Source: Geobacteraceae bacterium (GTDB lineage Bacteria; Desulfobacterota; Desulfuromonadia; Geobacterales; Geobacteraceae). Taken from it: DNA of 15,044 bases. Numbering within the stretch: the stretch's first letter is position 1; each line of letters opens with the position of its first letter. The notes beneath the pieces were generated by a model that was not told the origin of the DNA, searched no databases, and worked only from the letters and a program-made list of their open reading frames with translations. This document shows, piece after piece, positions 8,369 to 15,044 of the stretch. Made by a program: the position numbers and the translations under genes. The stretch is from contig JAAZOO010000027.1 in NCBI GenBank assembly GCA_012797715.1, forward strand, positions 1 to 15,044. Direction: 5' to 3'.

Positions 8369-9079
8369 ATGGCAACGAAGAAGATACTCCTGGTGGACGA
8401 CACCAAACTCTTCCTCGAACTGGAAAAAAACTTCCTCAAGCTTTCGCCGGTCCGGATTTTCACGGCGTCGAGCGGTGAGGAAGCCCTGGAAATCGCCAGA
8501 AACGAGCATCCCGACCTGATCTTCATGGACATCCACATGCCAGGAATGGGTGGAATCGCCTGCTGCAGAGAGGTGAAGTCGGATCCGGAGCTGCGCACCA
8601 TACCCGTGGTCATGGTCTCATCCTGCGGCAAGGAGGAGGATCTGGAACAGTGCAGACAGGCCGGGTGCGACGGCTTCCTGACAAAACCCGTTGACAGGAG
8701 GCTCTTCCTGGAAAAGGCCCGTACCTACCTGAACACCATTGAACGAAGGGGCGTCCGCATACCGTATACAACGGAGGTTTCCTGCAAAGTTGACGGGTAC
8801 GCCCTTCCGGCGGTAAGCGCCGATCTGAGCATCGGGGGAGCCTACCTGGCAACGGATCGGCCTGTGACAGAAAATACCGAGCTGACGCTCGCCTTTACCC
8901 TCCACGAGCCGGAAGAAACGGCGATTGCCTCCAAGGGAAGGGTTGCCTGGATCAACAGCGGAAACAACAGGAGGAAACCCTCTCTCCCCGCGGGATTCGG
9001 CGTGGAGTTCATCGAACTGCCCGAGTATGCGGGGGCCGCGGTCAGGGCATTCGTCGAGTCCCGCAAACCCTCAGGCTAA
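8369..9079 (+). CDS. Response regulator with receiver and PilZ domains
   Basis: Cytoplasmic two-component regulator of 236 residues. The receiver domain (about 1-122) has acidic residues D10/D11, the phospho-acceptor D54 in LIFMDIHMPG, S84 and K106 (FLTKPV), so it should be phosphorylatable. The C-terminal half is a PilZ domain (about 124-233) with the c-di-GMP-binding arginine motif RRGVR (126-130) and DLSIGG (152-157), so c-di-GMP binding is likely. There is no DNA-binding output domain; it probably acts by protein interaction, for example on motility or surface polysaccharide. The start at ATG 8369 is chosen because GGAGGAGG (8355-8362) lies 6 bases before it; the frame is open further upstream into the kinase gene. 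No intact cognate kinase is adjacent, but a kinase relic lies just downstream on the opposite strand. Confidence 0.92.
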   Translation: MATKKILLVDDTKLFLELEKNFLKLSPVRIFTASSGEEALEIARNEHPDLIFMDIHMPGMGGIACCREVKSDPELRTIPVVMVSSCGKEEDLEQCRQAGCDGFLTKPVDRRLFLEKARTYLNTIERRGVRIPYTTEVSCKVDGYALPAVSADLSIGGAYLATDRPVTENTELTLAFTLHEPEETAIASKGRVAWINSGNNRRKPSLPAGFGVEFIELPEYAGAAVRAFVESRKPSG

Positions 9080-9091
9080 CGGGGAACAGCG

Positions 9092-9660
9092 TTTTTCATC
9101 ATAGGCATCCGTGCCGTTCCTTTTCTCTCATAATCACGTGGAACAGCAGCACATCGTGGGCGCCGCGCTGTCCCCGGAAGGTTTCCACCGCCTTCCTGCC
9201 GTTACCAAAGGGGAAACCCTGTATCCAGGGTCCTCCAGAACCGTTCGGACGGGTTCCCTCACAGTCTCCGCATCCTCGGCCACAAGAACCGCTTCCGCCC
9301 CGAACATACTCATCTAGCTCTTCACGTACCCGCTTTTCCCGGCATTCCCCGTCAATGGGCGGCAGGAAGACAAAGAACGAAGCTCCCTGTTCAGCTTCAG
9401 CTTCCGTGCATCGAGCCGTTCCGAAGGGACATTCACGGCTACGGCATGCGTGAAAAAATCGGCAGGTGGAGACATCCTCCCTTCGCTGGGGATACCCCCT
9501 TTCTGCCCCTCTCCGCTCATTTCGCAAAGAGCGGCAACGAAATGCGACAGAGTCCCTCTGTACGGATACCTTCACCTGCCGGCCTGGGATGAACCCACCT
9601 CCCACATCCGGCACCCCATGTCTCGTATCGGCCCTTGACCCGGCAGGCGATTCCGGGGAA
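9092..9660 (-). pseudogene. Decayed hybrid histidine kinase (ATPase plus receiver remnant)
   Basis: Read on the minus strand, this stretch gives the order expected for a hybrid sensor kinase C-terminus, but only across several frames. Near 9632-9606 ADTRHGVPD resembles the G1 box (DTGHGMPD). Near 9590 the order HPRPAGEGI-(R)TEGL resembles the FFTTKPxGEGTGLGL region. Near 9385-9355 QGASFFVFLPP matches the last strand of the ATPase domain. From 9313 MSMFGAEAVLVAEDAETVRE then PVRTVLEDPGYRVS reads as a receiver start. After a frameshift NGRKAVETF...DVLLFHVIMRE follows, and after another NGTDAYDE. The receiver phospho-acceptor Asp appears as His (LLFHVIM). No single frame supports a gene, and the N-terminal sensor and His box are missing. 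It is a relic, probably truncated near the methyltransferase promoter. Confidence 0.72.
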
Positions 9661-9663
9661 AAT
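9635..9663 (+). promoter_or_regulatory. Candidate sigma-70 promoter for the methyltransferase
   Basis: TTGACC (9635-9640), a 17-base spacer and GAAAAT (9658-9663) match 5/6 and 4/6 of consensus. It is 36 bases before the methyltransferase ATG and lies within or at the edge of the kinase relic. Confidence 0.4.
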
Positions 9664-9698
9664 AGCGCAGCACACACTCTCTCTTTCGGGAAAAGACA

Positions 9699-10304
9699 AT
9701 GGACACCGACGAGAAAAGGAAAGATTTGCTGAAATGGGATGAGCGATTCCGCTCTGAAAAATGCGTGCTGGGTTCAGAGCCCTCTGACTATCTGGCCGGA
9801 AATATCTCCCTCATTTCCTCTCTGGTTCCGGGAAAAAGAGCCCTCGACATCGCCTGCGGCGAGGGGAGAAACAGCATCTTCCTGGCAAGGCACGGTTTCC
9901 GGGTGCTCGGTCTGGACATATCGGAGGCGGGCTTGGAGAAGGCCCGTTGCTGGAGGGAACGGGAAGGGCTGGCCATCGATTTCCGGTGCGAGAACCTTGA
10001 AGGATTCGTATTCGATGAGAAATTCGATCTGATCATCAACGTCAATTTTCTGCTCAGGGACCTGATTCCGAAGGCGGTGGACGCCCTGAATCCCCGGGGG
10101 GTTTTTGTTTTCGATACGCTGGTCGACTCCCCGTATGTGCCGAATACGCACAAGAAGGAGTATCTGCTGAAACCCGGAGAACTTGTCCGTATCTTCTCCG
10201 GCTTTACGGGAGATATCTTTCTTCCCGAAGAGAGGCTGCATGACGAGATGCCCACGGCAAAGCTTATTTTCCAGAAGTCGCCGATTCCCGATACCGGGAG
10301 TTGA
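9699..10304 (+). CDS. Class I SAM-dependent methyltransferase (TehB/UbiE-like fold)
   Basis: A 201-residue predicted cytoplasmic methyltransferase. Motif I is clear: ALDIACGEGRNSIFLARHGF (about 48-67) binds SAM, followed by the acidic end of strand 2, VLGLDISEAGLEKA, and the strand-4 region FDLIINVNFLLRDLIP. The layout resembles small tellurite-resistance (TehB-like) or generic Methyltransf_11/25 proteins; the substrate cannot be inferred. The ATG at 9699 has only a poor Shine-Dalgarno (GGGAAAAG). It stands alone between a kinase relic and an insertion sequence. Its stop codon (10302-10304) lies about 23 bases from the perfect inverted repeat, so the last few residues may derive from, or have been altered by, the insertion. 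The fold is secure, the role unknown. Confidence 0.85.
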   Translation: MDTDEKRKDLLKWDERFRSEKCVLGSEPSDYLAGNISLISSLVPGKRALDIACGEGRNSIFLARHGFRVLGLDISEAGLEKARCWREREGLAIDFRCENLEGFVFDEKFDLIINVNFLLRDLIPKAVDALNPRGVFVFDTLVDSPYVPNTHKKEYLLKPGELVRIFSGFTGDIFLPEERLHDEMPTAKLIFQKSPIPDTGS

Positions 10305-10327
10305 CCCCTCGTATCAACTTTTCCGAA

Positions 10328-10351
10328 CCTGATTAGCGATGATCTTCCGCT
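10328..10351 (+). repeat. Left terminal inverted repeat of the IS
   Basis: Begins CCTGATTAGCGATGATC and is an exact reverse complement of 11363-11386 over all 24 bases. Confidence 0.92.
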
Positions 10352-10425
10352 GCTCACTGTTACGACATATTCTGACACACCTGATGGTTATACTCACGAC
10401 ACATTCCCCTTAAAGGAGACTGGCC

Positions 10426-11381
10426 GTGAAGATGAATCGTATTCAGTTCCAGCCAGGCATAAGCCTGAGCGAGTTTCTTGCAGATTACGATACCGAAGAC
10501 CGATGTGCTGCTACAATCGAGTCCGCAAGATGGCCTACAGGTTTTGAGTGCCCCCACTACGGCAACAAGAGGCATTCCAGCTACATGCGAGGGAGTGTCA
10601 AAGTCTTCCAGTGCAGTATCTGCCGAAAGCAGACGACGTTAACAGAAGATACCATCTTCCACTCGACGAAGTTGCCCCTGACCAAGTGGTTCCAGGTGAG
10701 GTACTTTCTGACCCAGACGAAGAACAACATCTCTTCGCTGGAGATGAAACGCCTGATTGGCGTCTGTTACCGCACCGCATGGACGGTAAAGCACAAGATC
10801 ATGCAGGTCATGTTTGAACAGGAGCAGACAACCAAGTTATCAGGACGTGTCGAGGTCGATGACGCCTATCTCGGCGGCGAACACGAAGGAAGTAAAAGAG
10901 GTCGTGGTTCCGAGGATAAATCGCCTTTCGTCGCCGCAGTCCAGACAAAACAGTAAAAAGCACCCTATTCTATACTGTGTTCTCCGCCGTGGAGGCGTTT
11001 AGCCAGAAGGAGATAAAGCAGTGGGCTAGGCAGAGGCTGGTTCCCGGTACCCAGGTCGTACCAGACGGGCTCTCCTGCTGCACCGCGGTAGTGCAAGCCG
11101 ATTGCATCCACGAGCGGAACATCGTCGGTAAAGGAAAGAGTACGAAGATGGACTGCTTTACCTGGATCAACACTATCCTTTGGAATTTGTAAACCGCGAT
11201 CACGGGCACCTACCACACCTTTGATTTCGAGAAGTATCCTCACCGGTATCTCGGGGAGTATCAGTATCGTTTCAACCGCCGCTTCGATCTGACTGCTTTG
11301 CTTCCCCGGCTTGCCAGAGCTGCCGCCCGGAGTGGACGGCGGCCAGAGGGCTGGCTACGGCTAGCGGAAGATCATCGCTAA
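10426..11381 (+). pseudogene. IS1595-family transposase, frameshifted and with an internal stop
   Basis: The start GTG 10426 is preceded by AAAGGAG, and the first 176 codons read intact to a TAA at 10954-10956. They contain the helical N-terminus, a zinc-ribbon (CPHYGN...CSIC, in which the second Cys of the usual CPxC is Tyr), the TIFHSTKLPLTKWF block and the first DDE-type Asp (D145 in VDDAYLGGE). Homology resumes in the -1 frame from about 10950: FSAVEAFSQKEIKQWA, then VPDGLSC with the second Asp. It continues to an in-frame TAA near 11190 (ILWNL-stop-TAITGTYH, where relatives have Lys), then to YQYRFNRRFDL and the final stop inside the right inverted repeat. One frameshift, one nonsense change and one lost zinc ligand mean it cannot make active transposase. 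Confidence 0.88.
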
Positions 11382-11386
11382 TCAGG
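11363..11386 (-). repeat. Right terminal inverted repeat of the IS
   Basis: Ends CATCGCTAATCAGG; exact reverse complement of 10328-10351. The transposase stop codon (11379-11381) lies within it. Confidence 0.92.
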
Positions 11387-11393
11387 TAGAATA

Positions 11394-11422
11394 TTGACTC
11401 CCCCTATTCCCTACGTTATAGT
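11394..11422 (+). promoter_or_regulatory. Strong candidate sigma-70 promoter spanning the IS right end
   Basis: TTGACT (11394-11399, 5/6), an optimal 17-base spacer and TATAGT (11417-11422, 5/6) form the best promoter match in the window. The -35 is 8 bases outside the perfect inverted repeat and probably belongs to the IS tip; the -10 is in flanking DNA. It points at the radical SAM gene, leaving a leader of about 200 bases. Confidence 0.65.
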
Positions 11423-11627
11423 AGCGCATCCGTGAATACGTGCAGTCCGCGTTAGGCCCTCGCAGCAGCATAAGCAGAATTGGCATCTGCTCCCTTCAGG
11501 CCAAGCGCTCTGCCAGGACCGGTACGATACATTTACCATTAACGCTGAGCTTCATCCTGAGCATCTTCTCATTCCGGGAAGGTCACCAGCGGCATGCATC
11601 GACACACTTTGTAAGGAGAAATGGCAC
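11423..11627 (+). other. Leader region of the radical SAM cluster
   Basis: About 205 bases between the candidate promoter and the radical SAM start, with no gene I can support. A short inverted repeat (AGCAG...CTGCT, about 11474-11492) is present without a T-run. The only useful site is AAGGAG (11613-11618), 9 bases before ATG 11628. No riboswitch or precursor peptide was recognised. Confidence 0.4.
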
Positions 11628-12812
11628 ATGAGCTCAAACCTCAAATCCTGGCAACGGACCGCTATCAGAAACAATATGGCCAACTACCGGCGCGCCCAAG
11701 ACAATTACGCCGTTATGCATAAACAGGTAATCGAACTTGAGAACGGGTACAAGGCTTTTTCCCTGGTCAGCCCCCCCATCGGCTCCCCCATCGCCCGCAG
11801 AAGAATCAAACTCATCATGGAAGACAATAAGCAACCGGGACTTGAGAACCGGGACAACGCACCCGCTTCCTTCGAGAAGAGAACACCCCATGTCATCACC
11901 ATCGCGGTAAACTACGACTGCCAGTGCTCCTGCGAGCACTGCTCCGCCGCCCCCTACCAGGAAGAAGTGCGGAAGAACAACAGCTCGCTCACCCTCGCCG
12001 AACTGAAAAGCGCCGTCGAACAGTCTGTTGACCTGGGCACGACCTGCGTGGTCCTCACCGGAGGAGAACCGCTCCTTTTCGACGGGATTTACGATCTTAT
12101 CAAGGCCGTCGACAAGAAACGAAGTGTTTGCACCATGTTTTCCAACGGTGAATTTCTTACCAAAGAGAACGTCGCTCAGCTGAAGCAGGCCGGACTCTTT
12201 GGTATATATGTGAGCCTCGATCATTCGCATCCCGAGCAGCACGACACCAATCGCGGCAGGCCCGGCCTGGCGGAAAAGGTCTTTCAGGGACTGAAGCGCT
12301 GCCAGGAGGCAGGCATACCCACCGGCATATCGACCTTCGCCACCAGGGAAAAGCTCGCTTCCGGCGAAATGGACGCCATGATGAACCTGGCAAAATCCCT
12401 GAATGTACTGGAAGTGTTCATCTTCGACGTGGTGCCGACCGGGCGGCTCCTTGACCACCATGAGTGCACCCTCACCGATGAGGAGATCGATCAGCTGCGC
12501 GACTTCCGGGAACGTTACAACGAGAAGTCGGAGTACCCGAGAATCGTCCACCAGACCATGTTTTCCAGCATCGCCTACCCCTGCGCGGCGGAAGGCTGCC
12601 CTGCGGCAATGGTCCAGATGCACCTGCGCGCCAACGGCGATGTTTCTCCCTGCGATTTTACCCCCTACTCCTTCGGCAATATCCGTGAATTGCCTCTCGC
12701 TGAAATCTGGAATCGCATGACGACAAGCGACCTCTACAAAGGCCCTTCGGCCCGCTGCCGCCTCTCCAAAAGGGAGTTCTGGAACAGATTGGCCGAGCAG
12801 AAACCGGCATAA
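11628..12812 (+). CDS. Radical SAM protein with SPASM-like C-terminal cysteine cluster
   Basis: A 394-residue predicted radical SAM enzyme, binding one [4Fe-4S] cluster through C98-xxx-C102-xx-C105 (DCQCSCEHCSAAP) to cleave SAM. The GGE motif (VLTGGEPLLF) follows about 40 residues later, and VSLDHSHPEQHD fits the later barrel strands. The C-terminal region has further cysteines at 319, 324, 342 and 377 around RANGDVSPCDFTPYSFGNI, like SPASM/twitch domains that bind auxiliary clusters. Residues 1-85 are an unrecognised polar N-terminal extension (MSSNLKSWQRTAIRNNMANY...). SPASM relatives modify peptides or small molecules; no precursor peptide is visible nearby. The stop overlaps the next start by one base (TAATG), so it is co-translated with the reductase. 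The family is secure, the substrate unknown. Confidence 0.88.
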   Translation: MSSNLKSWQRTAIRNNMANYRRAQDNYAVMHKQVIELENGYKAFSLVSPPIGSPIARRRIKLIMEDNKQPGLENRDNAPASFEKRTPHVITIAVNYDCQCSCEHCSAAPYQEEVRKNNSSLTLAELKSAVEQSVDLGTTCVVLTGGEPLLFDGIYDLIKAVDKKRSVCTMFSNGEFLTKENVAQLKQAGLFGIYVSLDHSHPEQHDTNRGRPGLAEKVFQGLKRCQEAGIPTGISTFATREKLASGEMDAMMNLAKSLNVLEVFIFDVVPTGRLLDHHECTLTDEEIDQLRDFRERYNEKSEYPRIVHQTMFSSIAYPCAAEGCPAAMVQMHLRANGDVSPCDFTPYSFGNIRELPLAEIWNRMTTSDLYKGPSARCRLSKREFWNRLAEQKPA

Positions 12813-14002
12813 TGACAAATACTTCCGAACAATCGCACATACCCCCGGAAATGCCCGCAGAGGGGACCGGTGAAAGGATTCTTGTCACCGGCGCCACGGG
12901 ATTCCTCGGTCAGCAGATCATCGGCGTCCTTCTGGAAAAATATCCCAAGGCCCGACTGGTGGTTCTGTTGCGCGAGAAGAAAGGGCTGTCCGTTCAGGCA
13001 CGACTTCATGCCATTGTCGATCAGGTCTCTGCACCGGAAAAACGTGAAGAGGCACTTGACCGTATTGACGTCTTCACCTCCGACGACATCAGCAGTGAAC
13101 GTTGCGGCCTCACTCCGGATGACTACCGGGCTGTAGCCGCGGGACTCACCAGGATAATCCATTCCGCTGCAACCGTCCGCTTCGATCACCCTCTCGACTT
13201 CGCACGACGGATCAATGTTGGAGGCACGGCCAATGTTCTTAATCTTGCCGAAGAGGTTGCACGGAAGGGCAGCCTGAGGAGTTTCACTTATATCGGCACC
13301 GCCTTTGTTGCTGGAGAGAGGAAAGGCCTGGTCCGGGAAGACGAACTGGATGAAGGACAAACCTTCCGTAATACGTACGAGAGAACCAAGTGTGAGGCGG
13401 AAAAGCTTGTGCGAAGCCGCATGAATCTCATCCCAACGGTTATTGCCCGGCCAAGCATTATCGTAGGAGACTCCCGCACAGGAGCAACCACCAGCTTCAA
13501 GACTCTGTACTGGCCTCTTAAAATTTATGCAAAATATCACTGGCGCACCATACCGGGGTATCCCGATGCAGTTATCGACCTGGTTCCGGTGGACTATGTA
13601 GCCGAGGCAGCCGTTGCCCTGTCTTTCGAGCAGAGAGCCGTGGGAGGGTGCTTTCACCTTTGTGCAGGTCCGCAACGAAACTCCACCCTCGGTGAAATTG
13701 CACAATTCGCTTCAACATTCTTCAAAGCGCCGCCGCCTCGCTATATCAGTCCACAACTGTTTTTCGCGCTGGTGCGTCCTTTTCTCTACGCAACCGTATG
13801 GGGAAAAAACCGCCGGTACCTCAGGGAACTACGTGCCTACCGTCCCTACTTTCTGGTGCGAACCGTCTTCGAGCAGAGCGGCGCCGAACAGTTTCTCGAA
13901 CCTGCCGGTATCCGCGCCCCCGCTGTTTGCGATTACCTGGAGAAATTGTTCCGCTACTGTCTGACATCCGACTGGGGCAGCAGTCATCACAATCGATCAT
14001 GA
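12812..14002 (+). CDS. NAD(P)-dependent fatty acyl/thioester reductase-like protein (NAD_binding_4 type SDR)
   Basis: A 396-residue extended short-chain dehydrogenase related to fatty acyl-CoA reductases and thioester-reductase domains. The Rossmann motif GATGFLG is at residues 27-33. IHSAATVRFDHPLDFARRIN and the following INVGGTANVL are the typical acyl-reductase strand-4/5 region. YIGTAFVAGER holds the catalytic Thr, and Y189-xxx-K193 (YERTK) the catalytic pair. ARPSIIVGDSRTG is the substrate-side loop. The C-terminal about 120 residues are more divergent and helix-rich. Expected chemistry is reduction of an acyl-CoA or acyl-thioester to aldehyde or alcohol; a 3-beta-HSD/epimerase-like role is the alternative. 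The start overlaps the radical SAM stop and the stop overlaps the ligase ATG (ATGA), indicating coupled translation and a shared pathway. Confidence 0.85.
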   Translation: MTNTSEQSHIPPEMPAEGTGERILVTGATGFLGQQIIGVLLEKYPKARLVVLLREKKGLSVQARLHAIVDQVSAPEKREEALDRIDVFTSDDISSERCGLTPDDYRAVAAGLTRIIHSAATVRFDHPLDFARRINVGGTANVLNLAEEVARKGSLRSFTYIGTAFVAGERKGLVREDELDEGQTFRNTYERTKCEAEKLVRSRMNLIPTVIARPSIIVGDSRTGATTSFKTLYWPLKIYAKYHWRTIPGYPDAVIDLVPVDYVAEAAVALSFEQRAVGGCFHLCAGPQRNSTLGEIAQFASTFFKAPPPRYISPQLFFALVRPFLYATVWGKNRRYLRELRAYRPYFLVRTVFEQSGAEQFLEPAGIRAPAVCDYLEKLFRYCLTSDWGSSHHNRS

Positions 14003-15044
14003 GCAAGATAACCAGACTGCTCCGCAGGAAAGATATCACTGTCGCATCGCTCCTCGACGAATTGCTGCCCCTGCGCTGCAACCGCCTCGTCAGTTACCAT
14101 GATGAACTCACCGCCTTGGACGGCTCACCACAGCAAGTCCAGCGTTTCTGTGATCTGCACCGCGAGATTGATATCATGGGTCGTTTTCTGGTGGAAGAAG
14201 CCGGACTTCGGCGGGGCGAGCGTGTCGCCATCTTCAAAACCAACGATCCGCGCTGCTTTCGCTGGTTGATGGCGGTGATTCGCGCCGGAGGCGTCGCCGT
14301 CCCCCTGAATCCCCTTCTCACCCTGTCCGAGGTTCAGTCAATTATCGACCACTGCGGCGTACGCATTCTCATTACCGACAGCAGAACCTTTACGAGCAGC
14401 ATCAGATCGGTGAGGAACCTGCCGGTAACGGTCTGGATCCAGTCCGACAACCAGCCGCCCGTTCACCCTGATTTCCTTCAAATTTCTGAAAATCACCTGA
14501 AGAACCATTCCTTTACCCCGGTTACCATTGATCCCGACGAGACCATCGCCATATTCCATACCTCGGGCACCAGCGGTGCTCCAAAGGGCGCCATGCTTTC
14601 CAGCCGCGCACTTCTCGGAGGGGCCTCAACTGCGGCGCTGATTGCTCCCTTTATCAGAAAAAAAGAATTGGCACTGTTCACCCTCCCCTGGGCGCATATC
14701 ATGGCGGTCAGTACGGCGCTATACGGACTGATCGCGGGCATTCCCGCCCTGTTCCTGGAACGCTTCGAGACCGAGAGGGTCATCGACGCGATTGAGAAAT
14801 ACAGGATTACCTCTTTCATCGGCGTTCCGGCAATGTTCATCAAGCTTGTAAATGCGTCTCCGCCTCCCGAAAAGCTTGCCAGCGTCCGGATGTGGATTTC
14901 TGCGAGCGACCACCTGCCGATCCCGTACCGTCGACGACTGCTCAGGTACGGCGCCCTGTATCGCTTGTTCGGCCGGAGGGTGGTCCCTCCCCTATTCATT
15001 AACATATACGGAATGGTCGAACTCGGCGGCAGCGCCATGATCGG
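13999..15044 (+). CDS. AMP-forming acyl ligase (ANL superfamily), partial at window end
   Basis: The frame opens at ATG 13999, overlapping the reductase stop by four bases (ATGA), and runs off the window after 348 codons. The adenylate-forming signature IFHTSGTSGAPKGAML is clear, with the P-loop T188-K196. The downstream aromatic motif IYGMVELGG begins around Y337, with E341 expected to contact Mg-ATP. LPWAHIMAVSTALYGLIAG matches the substrate-pocket A4 region. This is the fold of long-chain acyl-CoA synthetases and acyl-ACP/AMP ligases; the C-terminal lid domain is outside the window. It should activate a carboxylic acid, probably a fatty acid, as acyl-AMP for thioester formation, supplying the neighbouring reductase. 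The acyl chain and the acceptor (CoA or a carrier protein) cannot be told from this part. Confidence 0.9.
   Translation, partial: MSKITRLLRRKDITVASLLDELLPLRCNRLVSYHDELTALDGSPQQVQRFCDLHREIDIMGRFLVEEAGLRRGERVAIFKTNDPRCFRWLMAVIRAGGVAVPLNPLLTLSEVQSIIDHCGVRILITDSRTFTSSIRSVRNLPVTVWIQSDNQPPVHPDFLQISENHLKNHSFTPVTIDPDETIAIFHTSGTSGAPKGAMLSSRALLGGASTAALIAPFIRKKELALFTLPWAHIMAVSTALYGLIAGIPALFLERFETERVIDAIEKYRITSFIGVPAMFIKLVNASPPPEKLASVRMWISASDHLPIPYRRRLLRYGALYRLFGRRVVPPLFINIYGMVELGGSAMI

Larger units (their letters stand above)
10328..11386 (+). mobile_element. Defective IS1595/ISXO2-family insertion sequence
   Basis: The element is bounded by a 24-bp perfect terminal inverted repeat and contains one broken IS1595-type transposase gene on the + strand. 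Looser similarity continues outside the perfect repeat: TCAA at 10314-10317 pairs with TTGA at 11394-11397, with slightly different spacing (10 versus 7 bases). The true ends are therefore probably 10-20 bases further out on each side. IS1595 elements usually make 8-bp target duplications; no convincing one was found, so the insertion is old or its flanks have changed. Coordinates given are those of the perfect repeat. Confidence 0.85.

Noticed and set aside
9078..9096. Possible terminator after the REC-PilZ gene (AACG...CGTT followed by Ts)
   Set aside because: The stem is only 4 bp with an 8-base loop, too weak to call an intrinsic terminator.
9099..9677. 192-codon minus-strand open frame read as an intact gene
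   Set aside because: The recognisable segments need at least three frames; the single frame is an accident of high GC across a pseudogene.
11440..11631. Small 63-codon frame ahead of the radical SAM gene as a possible precursor peptide
   Set aside because: It starts at a GTG without a ribosome binding site, has an unremarkable composition, no leader-core pattern, and overlaps the radical SAM start by four bases; not supported as a modified-peptide substrate.
11634..12818. 394-codon minus-strand frame nearly coextensive with the radical SAM gene
   Set aside because: Antisense shadow; the + strand carries the cluster-binding cysteines and a proper ribosome binding site.
1..15044. CRISPR arrays, tRNA or rRNA genes, prophage attachment sites
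   Set aside because: No regularly spaced direct repeats, cloverleaf sequences or rRNA-like segments were seen in a read-through of the window.

Overview
The window is GC-rich and densely coded, almost entirely on the + strand. Gene content suggests a Desulfuromonadales/Geobacter-type deltaproteobacterium (Desulfobacterota): 2-oxoglutarate dehydrogenase E1-E2-E3 genes in a row, a 'Lon-related' protease, a receiver-PilZ regulator, and a decayed hybrid histidine kinase of a kind common in that group. This placement is inference from gene style, because no rRNA or marker gene is present.

Bases 1-4273 hold the 3' part of sucA (E1), then sucB (E2) and lpd (E3), the full 2-oxoglutarate dehydrogenase complex. 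An 804-residue Lon-like protease follows (4316-6730). A probable promoter then precedes a small two-gene unit: a one-domain fasciclin (FAS1) protein without a signal peptide (6879-7298) and a PfkB-family sugar kinase (7314-8225). A receiver-PilZ response regulator, a likely c-di-GMP effector, follows at 8369-9079.

Bases 9080-9698 carry no intact gene. On the minus strand they hold a decayed hybrid sensor kinase: ATP-binding-domain and receiver-domain remnants can be read in sequence, but only by switching frames several times. A class I SAM methyltransferase (9699-10304) comes next and may be driven by a promoter lying inside the relic. An IS1595/ISXO2-type insertion sequence follows (24-bp perfect inverted repeats at 10328-10351 and 11363-11386). 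Its transposase is dead: one frameshift, one internal stop and one lost zinc-finger cysteine.

Immediately to the right of the insertion sequence is the most interesting region. A near-consensus sigma-70 promoter (11394-11422) has its -35 box at or beside the IS end and its -10 box in flanking DNA. It faces a tightly coupled three-gene cluster: a radical SAM protein with an extra C-terminal cysteine cluster (11628-12812), an NAD(P)-dependent fatty-acyl reductase-like protein (12812-14002) and an AMP-forming acyl ligase cut off by the window end (13999-15044). The overlapping start/stop codons (TAATG, ATGA) indicate joint expression. An acid-activating ligase and an acyl reductase together imply acid to acyl-AMP/thioester to aldehyde or alcohol chemistry. 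The role of the radical SAM enzyme is unknown, and this trio is the best candidate here for an undescribed pathway.
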